From: Paramecium pentaurelia
Taxonomy: Eukaryota > Ciliophora > Oligohymenophorea > Peniculida > Parameciidae
Direction of reading: 5' to 3'
NCBI GenBank assembly: GCA_905183005.1
Contig: CAJJDO010000038.1
Coordinates: 186,001 to 250,000 of the forward strand
DNA: 64,000 nt
Below are positions 22,767 to 34,515 of this stretch, piece by piece. Position numbers and translations under genes: made by a program. Under the pieces are notes generated by a model. That model worked only from the letters and a program-made list of their open reading frames with translations, was not told the origin of the DNA and searched no databases. Each line of letters starts with the position of its first letter. Positions within the stretch are counted from its first letter, which is position 1.

Positions 22767-24733
22767 ATGAATGACAATCTTGATTTTTCATTTGATTTGT
22801 TTGAATTCTAAGGATTTCTAGGTTAAGGATCATTTGGAACTGTATTAAAAGCATTAAATAAAGAGACACAACAATTAGTGGCAGTCAAAGTAATTGTGAA
22901 TGTCCTAACTTATTCTAGGTTATAAAGAAGAAATCTTTATTGCAATTAGAATAACTATTATAAGAGGCTCAAATTTTATAAGAGTTATCACATCCTAACA
23001 TTGTGAAGTTTTTTGGAGTACATGAGACTGAATCTAGGATACTTATTGAAATGGAACTAATATAGGGAGGTATATTGAATGAATTTATTAATAGGATCTT
23101 TAAGTTCCATTTAAAAGTGTTCTGAAGAATAGATTAAATACATAATGTATTAAATATTCAATGCTTTATAATATATGCATAACAATAATATTGCTCATAG
23201 AGACCTTAAGCCAGAAAATATATTAGTCACTCATGATTTGAGTCTTCTTAAAGTAACTGATTTTGGATTAAGTACAGGATATGCATCTTTAATGACTAAA
23301 TAATGTGGAACTCTCATATATATGGCACCTGAATAATTAAATAATAAGATATACAATAAAGCCATTGATATATGGGCAGCTGGTGTGATTATGTATCAAC
23401 TTATTGTTGGATAACATCCATATTATCAGAAAGGTTGTGATTTAACTTAATCATAATTATAAATGCATGAATAATGCAAATCGTATCTTAATGAGTAATA
23501 TTGACATAATTAATCTAGAGTATGTAATATAGTCTATTTCGAAGATTAACAGAAATAAATCCAACTAAAAGATATAGTGCTACATAAGCATTATTACATC
23601 CATGGTTTAATTGTGGAAATGATGAACCATTAACAATGGAGGAAGAATTTAATAAATGGAAATTATCATAAAAATTACATAAATTAATTCTAGCTTTAAT
23701 GATTTTAAATAAGATAGGATATAAAAAATATTTAATCAATAAAGAATTTTATGATTAAATGTCAAAGAAGATTAATTAAATAAAAAAGTAAGATTTTTTA
23801 TTAGGAAATTATGATTAATTATTTGCAGATTATTAAAAATCTTTAACTGAAGATTAGAAAAGTAAAATCTCTTGTGCTTCTAATAAAATGGATTAAAATA
23901 CTCGAATTGATTAACATACTACTATAGATTCAACAAAATAATCACATTCAACTATTCTTTAATCTTCTAAATTATTATTACCTTTTTCCTCTAAATAACC
24001 AATTAGAGTAGTTAATTTGAATTTATAAAATTAAACACCTATTGTAATTGAAGATATAGAATAAGAATAAATGATGAGATTATCTGTTCATAGAAATAAA
24101 GATAAATAAGAAAAACCTATAATTAGATAATAATTAATGATGTAATCAACTAAACTAAATTAACCTACAGAAGATAATCTATAATTAATTTAAGATATTA
24201 AAATAACACATTAATAAAATAGTGAAAAATAATTTGAATAATCAATTACTCCAAGTCCAACTAAATCTCCATAAACTTTAAAAAAAAGAAGAGTTAAAAA
24301 ATCATAATTAAAATAGTATTTGAATGATGATATTATGTAAACCAATTATTAATAGATGTAAAATGTAATCTAAGTAACATAATAAGAGTATAATAATAAT
24401 AATATTAGATAATAATCTCCATTAACTAAAAATACATTTAAAATATAATTAAAACCTTTAAATCATCTTCCTATGATGACTAATTCTTAACATAATAATC
24501 CAAATCCCTCATTACGTCCTCGAAATTAAAAGTTATCTGTGGATAGAGAATTTTATGCCCCTCCAATTTTGGATCTAAGCAATTTAGCTTTAGAATGCAT
24601 GAGTCCTAAATAGCGTTAAACTAGAGCAATCAGTTTAAATAGTTAAAGAAGAGTTTATGCTAATGAATTTCAACCTTATAGAGTATTAGGTGTTATTGGT
24701 AGAAATAATCAGGATTCTTTTAATATAAAATGA
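22767..24733 (+). CDS. CAMK-group-like protein kinase with long Gln/Asn-rich tail (624 aa)
   Basis: Introns at 22890-22918 (29 nt), 23070-23094 (25 nt) and 23495-23532 (38 nt) give 625 codons including the stop. The kinase domain occupies residues ~10-260: GFLGQGSFGTVLKA, VAVKVIKKK, ILQELSHPNIVKFFGV, IAHRDLKPENIL, TDFGLST, CGTLIYMAPEQ, DIWAAGVIMYQLIVGQHP, and INPTKRYSATQALLHPW. The C-terminal ~350 residues are low-complexity (Gln, Asn, Ser, Lys) without EF-hands, so this is not a CDPK but resembles the many CAMK-like kinases of ciliates. No autoinhibitory or calmodulin-binding helix is obvious. The catalytic residues are intact, so it is probably active. Confidence 0.9.
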
Positions 24734-24864
24734 AAATATATATATATATTTTATTATATTTTAGAATTTTGTGCATGATATCATATTTGGTTTTTTAATA
24801 ATATACTATATTATTAGTAATAAAGAATTTAGAATTTCATTATATAAATAATTGAAAACAAGGA

Positions 24865-26635
24865 TCAATAATAGATATATAGAGATTGTTAAATTTTATT
24901 TTATATTTATATTTTATCTATTTTATTTTTGATAAATACTTATATATTTAGTTATATAAATTTATTATTTATAATTTTGATTAATTATTAATTCAATAAT
25001 TATATAAATCTATTTAGATGTATCATTATGTTAGTATTGATCTTACTTAATAAATTTATGGAAAGTAGTTTAAAACTACTAATGAAAGAGCTGGACTAAG
25101 AATACCCAAATTTAAATAATTGAACATAATCATCAGCAAAATAAACTATTTAATAATTATTATTTAATACTATAAGTATGCATTTCTGAAGAGAATTTTC
25201 AAATTTGTAATTATGAAATCGAGAATCATTCATATCCCATAAACCAAGAGTTAAATCAATACTATTTTGTATATGATAATCATTAAAATGATTTAAGAAA
25301 TATCTTTTAGTTGATAAAACTGCATCTTAAATCATTCCATACTTAGTTTATTTACCATATCTTATATAATTATTCTTTAATGAATTAGTACCTGAATATA
25401 ATTTACTTAATTAATTTCCTGAATTAATCCAAACTTTTTTATGTATAAATTCTAATGAATCTTCTAAACCAGCATCTTAAATAATTTCCTCTAAAATGAA
25501 TTTACTTATTAAATATTAAACAACATTTGTTCTGTCTATACATGACATGCAATTCACTCTAAAAACTCCCTTTTATTCAGAAATTAATTTAGTATTTTAA
25601 TTTGCTATTTAATAATAACCATATTATTCTAAAACTGAACTAATTTCATCAACTAATTTATTAAGATTTGCTCTTTCTTAATGAAAATCAAACCAAAAAT
25701 ATTAAATTTCTCTTCTTTAAAAAGACTCTAAAATTGATTAAAAATAATTTCCAAGTTTTTATTATTTCCCTTTACGATCAATTAAATTTAATATAAACAT
25801 CTCTCTATAATATTAGATTTATGTAAATAGATGAGCATTACATAATTCTATATTATTATCAGAATTGCTATCAATTTACTAAATATAATATAAAATATAC
25901 AATATTTGGTTTTGGATTCAAATATGGTAATTAGGACCATTTGAAAGGTAATGATCCTCTTACTTAAATAAAAGAATATGTAGATTTGTTTATTTAATAT
26001 ACATCTTCAATTTCTGTGTAATTAGTACAATTACCCTATTAATCACATCCTCTTTAAGTAAATCTTCTACCTTGTCTTAAACATTCTCTTCTTACAATCT
26101 AACAATATGTAAGTGTTGCATTATTGTAGATTTACACACATCCATTAATTACATAGGTTTTATTTTCAATTTCTTCCAAGTATTTATGATTAATAGCAAA
26201 TCTGTTTCTATTCTTCTTAAATTATAAACTATGTGTAAGATTATATGTTAAACTATAATAACAGGAATCATCACAAAGAATAGATTTGATCATTTCAATA
26301 TAGATTTAATCATTTTTATGAATGACTTCACTTTCTGATAAGGGATAGAAAACTAATTATTTAATCAAATAGATCTCATGTCCTAACAATTAACCTATAC
26401 ATTATGAATTAACAATAAGAATTAAGTATTTATGCACTTGCAATTATATTTTGCCAAAAATAGCAGCATTAGTATAATCAAGACTAAATTCTCCAATATA
26501 ATTTTAAATTTCCTTTTGCATTTTATATTAATTATAATTTTTGTAGCAAATTAACTTACAAATTTAATATATATACAAAATATGATCACATTTTTTAACC
26601 TGCATTAATAATTTCTTTAGTTGCTTAATCTTCAT
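24865..26635 (-). CDS. SAC-domain phosphoinositide phosphatase (582 aa as read)
   Basis: One intron (25879-25900, 22 nt) gives 583 codons including the stop. SAC-domain features are clear: NRFAINHKYLEEI, VINGCVQIY, the RRECLRQGRRFTQRGC segment, FIQVRGSLPFKWSQ, and the catalytic CX5R motif in NCMSCIDRTNVVQ, followed by KVWINSGNQLSKLYSGT and the TKRYFLNHF block. These enzymes remove phosphate from PI4P, PI3P or PI(3,5)P2 at ER/Golgi membranes. The final ~50 codons beyond about 25020 are A/T-biased and may be read-through past an unrecognised intron, so the true C-terminus, which in Sac1 carries two membrane spans, is uncertain. The start at 26635 is the first in-frame ATG. Confidence 0.88.
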
Positions 26636-26744
26636 ATTTTTTGAAATTGACTTAAATTTTTAAGCCAATTCTTGTAATACCAGACTTTTTTATAGTTGAT
26701 AAGAAAAAATAATAATTTTAAATAAATATTTAATTAACTGAGTG

Positions 26745-27640
26745 GATCATGTTACTTGATTTTATCAATTAGCATATTAGCATAGAGAGAAGTAATGCTC
26801 AAAAGGCTTCTCCAAAACAAACAGAGAACGTGGCTTATGGTTCTTTTTGGAATAAATTCTAAAGGGTAACTAACCTAATATTTTCAGTGATAGAGATATT
26901 TGAGAAATCTACTTCTCTGGTTTTATTGTATAAAATATTTAATATATTCTAATACTGCTTCAAACTTTACTGTATTAAAATCTCAAGTTCCTTTTCTTTA
27001 AAAAGATCAACACATTTAGCATAATAACTACCTTCAATTTAAAAAATTGCATTATCAGACCAAGCATGTCCATCATCTCCTATTAATTTTCTCTTTAGAT
27101 CAGGACTCAAAGTTGTTTTACATGTTCCACTTATTCCAAATAATAAAGTAACATCTATAGAGATCAAAATCTCTGTTAAAGTCTTTTTTTCAGTTCATCT
27201 TCAGTTGGTCTGATAAACATATTCATCATAAAAAAAGCATGATATGGTCTTGTACAAAATACACAGTAGTATTGTGAAGTCCCCATCTTTATAATAGATC
27301 GTGTATTTTTATGCTTTTGATTCTGCATTATTTATGATTTTATTTATGACGACTCTTTATCTATGTTTAGTAAACTTATGTTACGCATTATACTACAAAC
27401 TATTTATTTAGTAATTTAAGAGAATATTAGGACTCATTTCAAATTCATCCTCTTTATTAATTTTATTATCAGCAATCAATCATCAAACCCATATATTATT
27501 ATTTTATTTATAAACTACTTTCTTATTTTCACTATCTCGGTCTTCAACTTTCCATATCAACAATCATTATTTATAATTTGACTTATAGTAAAAAACTAAA
27601 GCAAGATGTTCGCTTCTGTTAAATCCATAAGTTTATCTTG
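26745..27640 (-). pseudogene. Decayed ATP-type phosphoenolpyruvate carboxykinase
   Basis: Blocks of a PEPCK are found in order on the minus strand but in different frames with many TGAs. They are an N-terminal piece with RDSENKKVVYKQ at ~27500-27560, a RPYHAFFMMNMFIRPTEDE block near 27190-27260, the phosphate-binding region LLFGISGTCKTTLS at ~27105-27155, the following LIGDDGHAWSDNAIF and EGSYYAKCVDL, then ISITENIR and SYPLEFIP near 26830-26900. Between the FIRPTEDE block and the P-loop about 90 residues of an intact enzyme are missing. The P-loop reads GTCKT instead of GTGKT, and nothing follows the SYPLEFIP block. The functional enzyme converts oxaloacetate and ATP to PEP for gluconeogenesis. 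This copy cannot make it. A functional copy presumably lies elsewhere. Confidence 0.8.
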
Positions 27641-27951
27641 ATATCTGGTGATTAAGATACTTCAAATAGACGTCACTAAGATAAAGTAAAAAAAAGAAAT
27701 TATTTAATACATATTCATTTGATTAACACTCAAAAGATTCCTATAAGAGCCCTTGTATATCTAAATTTTTGAATTAATTAATAATCTTTTATTTAAAACT
27801 GTAAATAATTTTTATTTATAAACTAATTCAATAAATAATATGATAAATAATTATATTTTTTAGTTAATAAATTTACACTGATAATTATTCGAATCACATT
27901 ATTTATTGAATTTTATAATAGAATTATAATATATTTTTTTAATATGAATGC

Positions 27952-28740
27952 TCATTGATATATGTTATCAAAATCATTAACTTCTGCCATTTCAAATTGT
28001 TCATCTAAATTTGATTGATCAGTTGTTTAAGTGTAAAATATGCTTAAAATGTCACAAATAAACACTCTAACTAAATATTTAGTTTAAGGATCTTTTAAAA
28101 AATCTTCAAATTCATTTCTTATTGTTTCAATATCAGGGGTAATCGTTTTCTACTCTATCATTGTGTCAATTTTTTTCTGAATAAAAAAATTTTTAATTAT
28201 ATGGGAATAGTTTGAAGGTGCACCTTTATTTTCTAATAGCATATCAGTAATAGAATTAATACTGTTATGAGAACTCAAGATAATAATAAGATCTTGGATG
28301 AAACTTTTGGTTAATAGAAGTTAAATTGAACTTAGAATTTCTACAAAATCTTTATTCTAGATATATTCTGAAAAATCATAGGTAATTTTTTCTTCATTAA
28401 TGTACCTGAAGTAAAATACAATACATCTCTTAGAAGAACATTAAATGTTAAATAATTTCTCTGCTATTTCCTGGGCTTATTCAAAATATATCTTTGTATC
28501 TTAATTATATTGTTAATTTTCATGGTCAACATCTTTATTTGAATGTTTACCTGCTTGATGTAAGAAATTATGTCTTCCAGTATCAGTTAAATATTTGATA
28601 ATTTATAAACATTTATGTTAGTTTGTCCAAATTTCAGGTGCATTTAATTATAATAATTTTAATTATGATGGCTTACCTCTATTTTCAGTTTAAGGTTAAC
28701 TAGCATTTTTTTTTTGTAGCTTGTTAGAACTTCTCTTCAT
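27952..28740 (-). CDS. Unknown protein, tandem paralogue A (262 aa)
   Basis: This is an intronless frame from ATG 28740 to TGA 27952. It shares a collinear set of motifs with the next gene upstream: an N-terminal basic segment, NRGKPS, IWTNQHKCLQIIKYL, TGRHNFLHQAGK, a Cys/Arg motif KRCIVFYFR, then SSIQLLLTKSFIQDLI and a PSNYSHIIKNFFIQKKIDTM block. The protein is helical, with an acidic Gln-rich tail and no signal peptide or membrane segment. The HNxLHQAG and KRCIVFxFR motifs could be ligand or metal sites, but this is speculation. I recognise no domain family. The two copies are on the same strand with 384 bp between them. Confidence 0.75.
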
Positions 28741-29124
28741 AAATTTACTTATATTTATAAATCCTTAATTCTATTACAAAAGTTATAATACAAAGTATCA
28801 TTCTATAAAAATTAAAATATATAGAAAAGAATAAAACTCTATTATAATTTCTCTTAATAAATAAGATAATATATAAATGCCTCATAAAATGTGATCTTAA
28901 CATCTTAAATATAAGAATTAGTGTAATTGCTACTATGATAAAAATAAAAATGTTGTTGTATGATCTATTATATGATAAAATTTTACTAATTTATATTATT
29001 AGATTCAAAAAAAATTAATAGAATTGTGAAATGACAAAATAATTCAAGACTATAAATATATTTAGATGATATAATTGAAAGATAGAATAAATTCTATTTT
29101 ATATAAGCTTTATAAATATAATCA

Positions 29125-30003
29125 TCAGTCAAGAGCTTGAATAAAATAATTGGAATCTCTATGAAAATCCAACTCTTCTGGTTAGAAAATTGATTCATCT
29201 TAATTTTGTTGAAAGTTATCTATTTCTTATACATCATTTTCAAAATATAATGGTTCATATTGATCAATTTCTCTATTAAAAATTTATCTTATTTCTTTAA
29301 TAAATTTTTCTAATTCATCTTTAGCAAATTAAGATTAAATAAAAGAGTAAAAATCAGATTCCATATCACCTCTTTTTTTCATTTCTATAAATTATTATTT
29401 ACTTTTTTTTTGTTTCATAGTATCGATCATCTGTTTGATGTATAGATTTTAAATTATACTAGAGTAAGATTAAGGTGTTTTTCCATTTTAAAGAAAAAGG
29501 TCAACAAGTGTTGACATAGAGACATTTTAAGTTAAAATTGTGAGTAAATCTTTGAAGAATTTAGGAGCAAACAAAGCAGAGAGTTTTATAAGCACATCAT
29601 GACAGTCCAATTTCTATTTTTTTATCCAATCCAAATTATTGAATTTCTCATCTCCACTTGACCTGAAAAAGAAGACTATACATCTTTTTGTATCACATTT
29701 ATGACCGAACAATTCAGCGGCAAACCTTTCTGATACTTCATAATATTCTCTTTTATTCTCAATTTCTGATTTATTAGCTTTATATTTTTCGTCAGAATTT
29801 GATCTACCTGCCTAATGCAAGCAATTATGTCTTCCAACATCGTTTAAATATTTAATAAGTCTCAAGCACATTTAATCATTAGTCCATATATTAGGAATTT
29901 ATAAAATGGTTTTTTCAATATCACTTGGCTTTCCTCTATTTGTACTGTTTACTTATCCTTTTTCGGCAGCTTTTTAACTTTTCTTTTGCTTCTTGCTAGA
30001 CAT
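29125..30003 (-). CDS. Unknown protein, tandem paralogue B (292 aa)
   Basis: This is an intronless frame from ATG 30003 to TGA 29125. It is clearly related to paralogue A: NRGKPSDIEKTI, IWTNDQMCLRLIKYL, VGRHNCLHQAGRS, a helical region, KRCIVFFFRSS, LFAPKFFKDLLTIL, and SYSSIIQNLYIKQMIDTMK. It has a longer acidic C-terminal tail with several Gln/Asp/Glu runs. Conservation is strongest in the GRHN-LHQAG and KRCIVF blocks and weakest in the tails, as expected for a protein family under selection rather than two decayed copies. The origin is a local duplication. Function is unknown. Confidence 0.75.
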
Positions 30004-30558
30004 TAATATTTATTTTTAATTTTAATAGAAATACAAAATCAAAAAAAAAAAAGAATTTAAAAATTTTGGAAATTCTATTATTAAATATATTATTCAATAT
30101 TAAATTTTGAATGAATTCTATTTATGAATTAATTTATTTATAAAAAATATTAAATATATTTAAGATAGCTGTTATATGATTATTAATATTAATTCATTAA
30201 ATTATTAAATTTTATATATTGATTATTTAAATTGAAATTATTATTGCAGAATAATCCTTTAAAAAATAAATTTAAATGTTCCCAAAAAAGTAATAAAAAT
30301 TATATTGGATAAGTTGAAGATTCAAATATATAAAATGAAAATATAAATATATTGAAATTTATTTAATAATTTGAATCTAAATTAAGTAGTAGAGTATATT
30401 TTAAACAAATAAATTAGAAATTAATATATAAATATATATAGAATTACTTTCTAAAACAATTAGTTAGGCAAATTACATAATAATATTTCAGATTATGCAA
30501 TTATTATATATTTAGATAATATGAGGGAAGAATGATTATTAAAATATGAAATTAAGTT
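30004..30558. other. AT-rich intergenic interval
   Basis: About 555 bp of highly A/T sequence between the paralogue B start and the EF-hand gene stop. No frame on either strand stays open for a protein-like stretch, and no repeat unit or structured element was seen. It probably holds the promoter of paralogue B and the 3' end of the EF-hand gene. Confidence 0.5.
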
Positions 30559-31209
30559 TCATAATTTCTTTTTGTCATCATTAAGATCTCTAGTTAATAT
30601 TTTAATGAATTGATCTTCTGATACTTCTATTTTATATTCATCTTCAGGTTGTTTCTTTTCTTTTTTACCATCTTTATCCATCTCTTTTAATTCATTTGTA
30701 TTTGATTAAGCTCCCTTTAACAATTATAAGATTTATTAATCAGTCATATCTTCATCTAAATCTTAAATTACTTTCTTTAATGAATCAAATGTGATTATTT
30801 TCTTAATGATTAAAATATATTAATATACCTTTTGGTTGTTACTATCTTTGAAAAGATTAAATGCTTTTTTAATATCATCAAGAGAATCTTTTTGACTCAT
30901 TTTAACCATCATAATTTCTAGAAATTCTTAAAAATCAATTCTCTAAGCATCATATTTAACATCTCCTTTACCAAGATCTTTAATTAATTTTCCAATTTCT
31001 TCTTAAGTTGGATCAAATCCTAAGGCTCTCAAGACTACTTTTAAGTTTGTTGCCTCTATAGTACCTGATCCTGCTGTATCAAAATAATCAAATGCTTTTT
31101 TAATTTCATTCTTTTAACTTTCTGATAAAACTTATTAGTTATTAAGAAGCTTCTTTCTTATTTAAGCAGCATTACTATTGCCTGATTATTATTGTTATTG
31201 ATTTTTCAT
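30559..31209 (-). CDS. Centrin/caltractin-like EF-hand protein (207 aa)
   Basis: One 27-nt intron (30802-30828) gives 208 codons including the stop. After a Gln-rich start (KNQQQQQSGNSN) comes a centrin-like first EF-hand: EIKKAFDYFDTAGSGTIEA, where the loop has DTAGSGTIE (12-residue spacing kept). Then LRALGFDPTQEEI and a second hand region ending IDFQEFLEIMMVKM. The second half is divergent: KKAFNLFKDSNNQK, then FDSLKKVIQDLDEDMTDQQI, with poor calcium loops and an inserted Lys/Glu-rich segment. Centrins build contractile and basal-body fibres, and Paramecium has many. The degenerate C-lobe makes it an atypical member. It is divergent from kinesin-13 (33 bp between start codons). Confidence 0.82.
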
Positions 31210-31242
31210 TTTAAGTTGTAATTTTTTAATTAATATTTTAAA

Positions 31243-33300
31243 ATGGACACAAATAAAATTACAGTTGTAATTCGTAAGAGACCTTTGGGAAAAAAAGAAT
31301 TAATTAGAGGAGATTAAGATATTGTATCAGTGTAGGATTAACAAACAGTCATTTTAAGTGAAATCAAGTAAATATATCTAAGAACTTAGATAAAAAGTTG
31401 ATTTGACTAAATTTATTGAGTAACATCACTTCAACTTTGATCTAGCATTTGATGAAACCATAGATAATTAAGGTGTATATCAATTAGCAGTAAGACCAAT
31501 AATCTAGGCAGCATTCAATAAAGCAAAATGTACATGTTTTGCATATGGTTAAACTGGTAGTGGCAAAACTTATACAATGCTTGGAGATCAAGATTAAGGA
31601 GTACCTGGATTATATGTAATGGCAAGTCATGATATATTTGCTATGGTTTAAAAGGTATCTATTTAATTATGTTCTAATTAGGTAGAGTATTAACATTTAG
31701 TAATTTCAATTTCATTTTATGAGATATATTGTGGCAAATTATTTGATTTATTAAATGATAGATCTCAATTAGCTGCTTAAGAAGATGCTAAAGGGAATGT
31801 TCAAATCAAAGGACTTAGCGAAAAAAAAATCAATAATGTCCAGTAATTGATGCAAATAATTTAATATGGATAAAGTTCAAGAATCACATCATCTAATTCT
31901 GCTAATTCAGAATCTTCTAGATCTCATGCTATTTTATAGATTACTTTAAAAAATAATAAATAAATACATGGAAAATTATCCTTTATTGATTTAGCAGGTA
32001 GTGAAAGAGGTGCTGATGTTAGAGATTAAGATAAAACTACAAGAGTTGATGGAGCTGAAATAAATAAATCATTATTAGCACTGAAAGAATGTATAAGAGC
32101 ATTAGATTTAAATAAAAATCATACTCCTTTTAGAGGAAGCAAATTAACTTTAGTTTTAAAGGATAGTCTTATTGGTAATTGCAGAACTGTAATGATTGGT
32201 AACATCTCTCCTAGTAATGCTAATAGTGAACATACTCTTAATACACTTAGATATGCAGATAGAGTAAAGGAATTGAAAAAGCCCTAAGAATAAAAGAATA
32301 TTGATAATCACAATAGAGAATTATTCTTAGCAAGAGGAGGTACACAAATATTGGATTAAATTAGAAAATAATGTAATAAGAAGAGAATATAAAAATCCAG
32401 ATTCAGAAGATGAAGAAGATTGTTCAACTAATTTTGGTTAATAGGGTAGTTAAGGTGTTTATAAAGTAAATAATTAAAAAAATGTTTTACTACCTCCAGT
32501 AATATAAGTTAATCGTACTTAATCTGCTCATAATAAATTATCATTAAATGAAACTCCTTCCAATAAATATTAACATCCTTTAAATAAACTGTCTAATGTA
32601 AGATAATCAAATAATAATCTATAATAATAATATTAATTACCACCTAAACCATAACCATTACCATAACATTTGTCATCTATAAATAAAGTTCCACTTTTCC
32701 CTTAATATCAAAATAATTTACCTGACTCTTTATTTTCTACTGATAAGACTTAATCACTCTCTTCATAGAATTTAAATCAACCTTTTCCTCCTACTTATAA
32801 CTTTTTTTAAAATCAAATATTACCATCAGAAATCAATGCTGGAGATGATGATTATTAAGATAATTTATTACTTGAAGATGTTGATTCTGAAATAGAATAG
32901 AAAAATAAAGCATTAACAAATTAATTTTTAGAATTGGATTAGAGAGTTTTATAAGAAGAGGATGAAATAATCATCTCACATCGTAATCATATTGATGATA
33001 TGGTTGAAATTTGTAAATAAGTAATATTTAATAGTAATTAAGGATATGGGATTGTTGAATTCTTTAGATTAAAAATTTGTTAATTCAAAAGATTATTTTA
33101 AATAATTAAAGGAAAATTTGTTGATTAAGTAAAATAAGATTGAAGAATTCATTAACAAATTGAATATATATGATTAACTCTTTGAATAAGTAATTATTAT
33201 TATTTATTTATATATATAGAGATCATAAATTGAATGTGAATTACAAAATGCGCAAAAATATAATTAAATGAATGAAAATTTTAATTAATTAATATAATGA
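31243..33300 (+). CDS. Kinesin-13 family microtubule depolymerase (643 aa)
   Basis: Five introns (31368-31389, 31655-31681, 32340-32364, 33021-33042, 33190-33219) yield 644 codons including the stop. The motor starts almost at once (ITVVIRKRPLGKKEL). It contains AYGQTGSGKTYTM, SYNS-type switch I NSANSESSRSHAIL, switch II FIDLAGSERGADV, and the kinesin-13 hallmark GAEINKSLLALKECIRAL, with SKLTLVLKDSL and LNTLRYADRVKEL before the neck. The short N-terminus means the motor is near-N-terminal rather than central as in animal MCAK. Kinesin-13s depolymerise microtubule ends and control ciliary length in protists. The C-terminus has a Gln/Pro/Asn-rich linker and a helical region (DMVEICKQDMGLL) like that of other kinesin-13s. 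Its TGA overlaps the next gene's ATG. Confidence 0.95.
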
Positions 33301-34467
33301 CTGATTAGACTCCAAATGATTTTCATTCTGAAATGGAATCATCTCCTTTAAACCATCGTTAATCGAATATGATTCTATTTCAACCTTACAGTCCTATTTT
33401 ATTTCGTGCTCACCTTAGTCCTAATAATATGGTCTTACAAGATTATTATATTGCATAACCCATACAGCATGCAGATGATATTTTTCCTTTTGATCAATAA
33501 CCATTATAAAAAATGTTTGATCTTTAAACATCAAATAATCAATCTCCACAATTAAAATAAGTTGTGATCAAATAATCATAAAATAAGTAATAGGGATTTT
33601 AAATTGTTTAAATAAATACTACATAAATGACACCACAGAAACGTAGAAGTGAATAAACAAGGAGATATTATTCTGAGAAGATAGAAAAAAAATCAATAAA
33701 TTTAGCATTTTATTAAGATTAGACACCTTAACGAAGTTAAAAAGGTATATAATGATATATTATTAAAGGACTACGTAATTTGAGTGTAAAAGTGAGAGAT
33801 ATTGTATTGGAATTGAAATCCACATCTTATAAGGATGTTGCATAAAGATTGATATAAGATTTAGGTTCTGATGGATAAATAGTTGAATTAGATAATGTAT
33901 GAATTAAAATTGAGTTAAAAGCCTAAAGATGAATAAAATATAAAAAGAAGAGTTTATGATGCTTTAAATGTTATGATCGCTTCAAAGGTGTTAAGAAAGG
34001 AAGGTAAACGAGTGATTTCTGATGTATATTGCAAACATAGAATGAGAAGGAATGAAACTGATATGTTCAAAGAGTAATTGGTATAATATTAATATATTTG
34101 AATATAGATAAGTTAGAAGAATGTGATTAAGGACAAAAAGAAAAGATTATAAGAACTATTTATTAAAGTTGCAGCTCTAAAAAATTTAGTATAAAGAAAT
34201 TAGAATAATCAGAATGAAAATAAAATGATGTTTCCGATTCTAGCATTTTAAGCTTAATAATCATAAATTAAACTTAAAATGGAATCAAAAATATTAAAGA
34301 TAATGAGTTAATCAAAATTAAAATTATCTGCTGATTTAGATATATTGGTATAACTTAAAATGTTCAAATTGTATAAAAATATGGATGAATTGTATTTATA
34401 ATTAATATAAATTAGCATGCCAAAAAGTCTAGTAGAAATAGTGTAAATCAATGATCTCTGTTCCTGA
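33297..34467 (+). CDS. DP-type (E2F dimerisation partner) transcription factor (364 aa)
   Basis: The ATG overlaps the kinesin-13 stop as ATGA. Introns at 33745-33768 (24 nt), 33897-33921 (25 nt) and 34081-34107 (27 nt) give 365 codons including the stop. After a Pro/Gln/Asn-rich N-terminus with a basic patch (TPQKRRSEQTRRYYSEK), the winged-helix DNA-binding domain reads KGLRNLSVKVRDIVLELKS, TSYKDVAQRLIQDL, and the DP signature RRVYDALNVMIASKVLRKEGKRV. A dimerisation coiled coil follows, with KKRLQELFIKVAALKNLVQRN, which matches DP proteins (AFKNLVxRN). DP pairs with E2F to control cell-cycle genes. No E2F transactivation motif is present. The call is firm. Confidence 0.92.
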
Positions 34468-34515
34468 ATTGATTTAATTTGTTTTTGCAAATAATTAATT
34501 AATTAATAACATTTT

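Noticed and set aside
30000..30560. CRISPR array, integrase or phage-like defence cluster
   Set aside because: No spaced direct repeats, integrase or bacterial-type gene content occurs anywhere in the window; all genes have eukaryotic structure.
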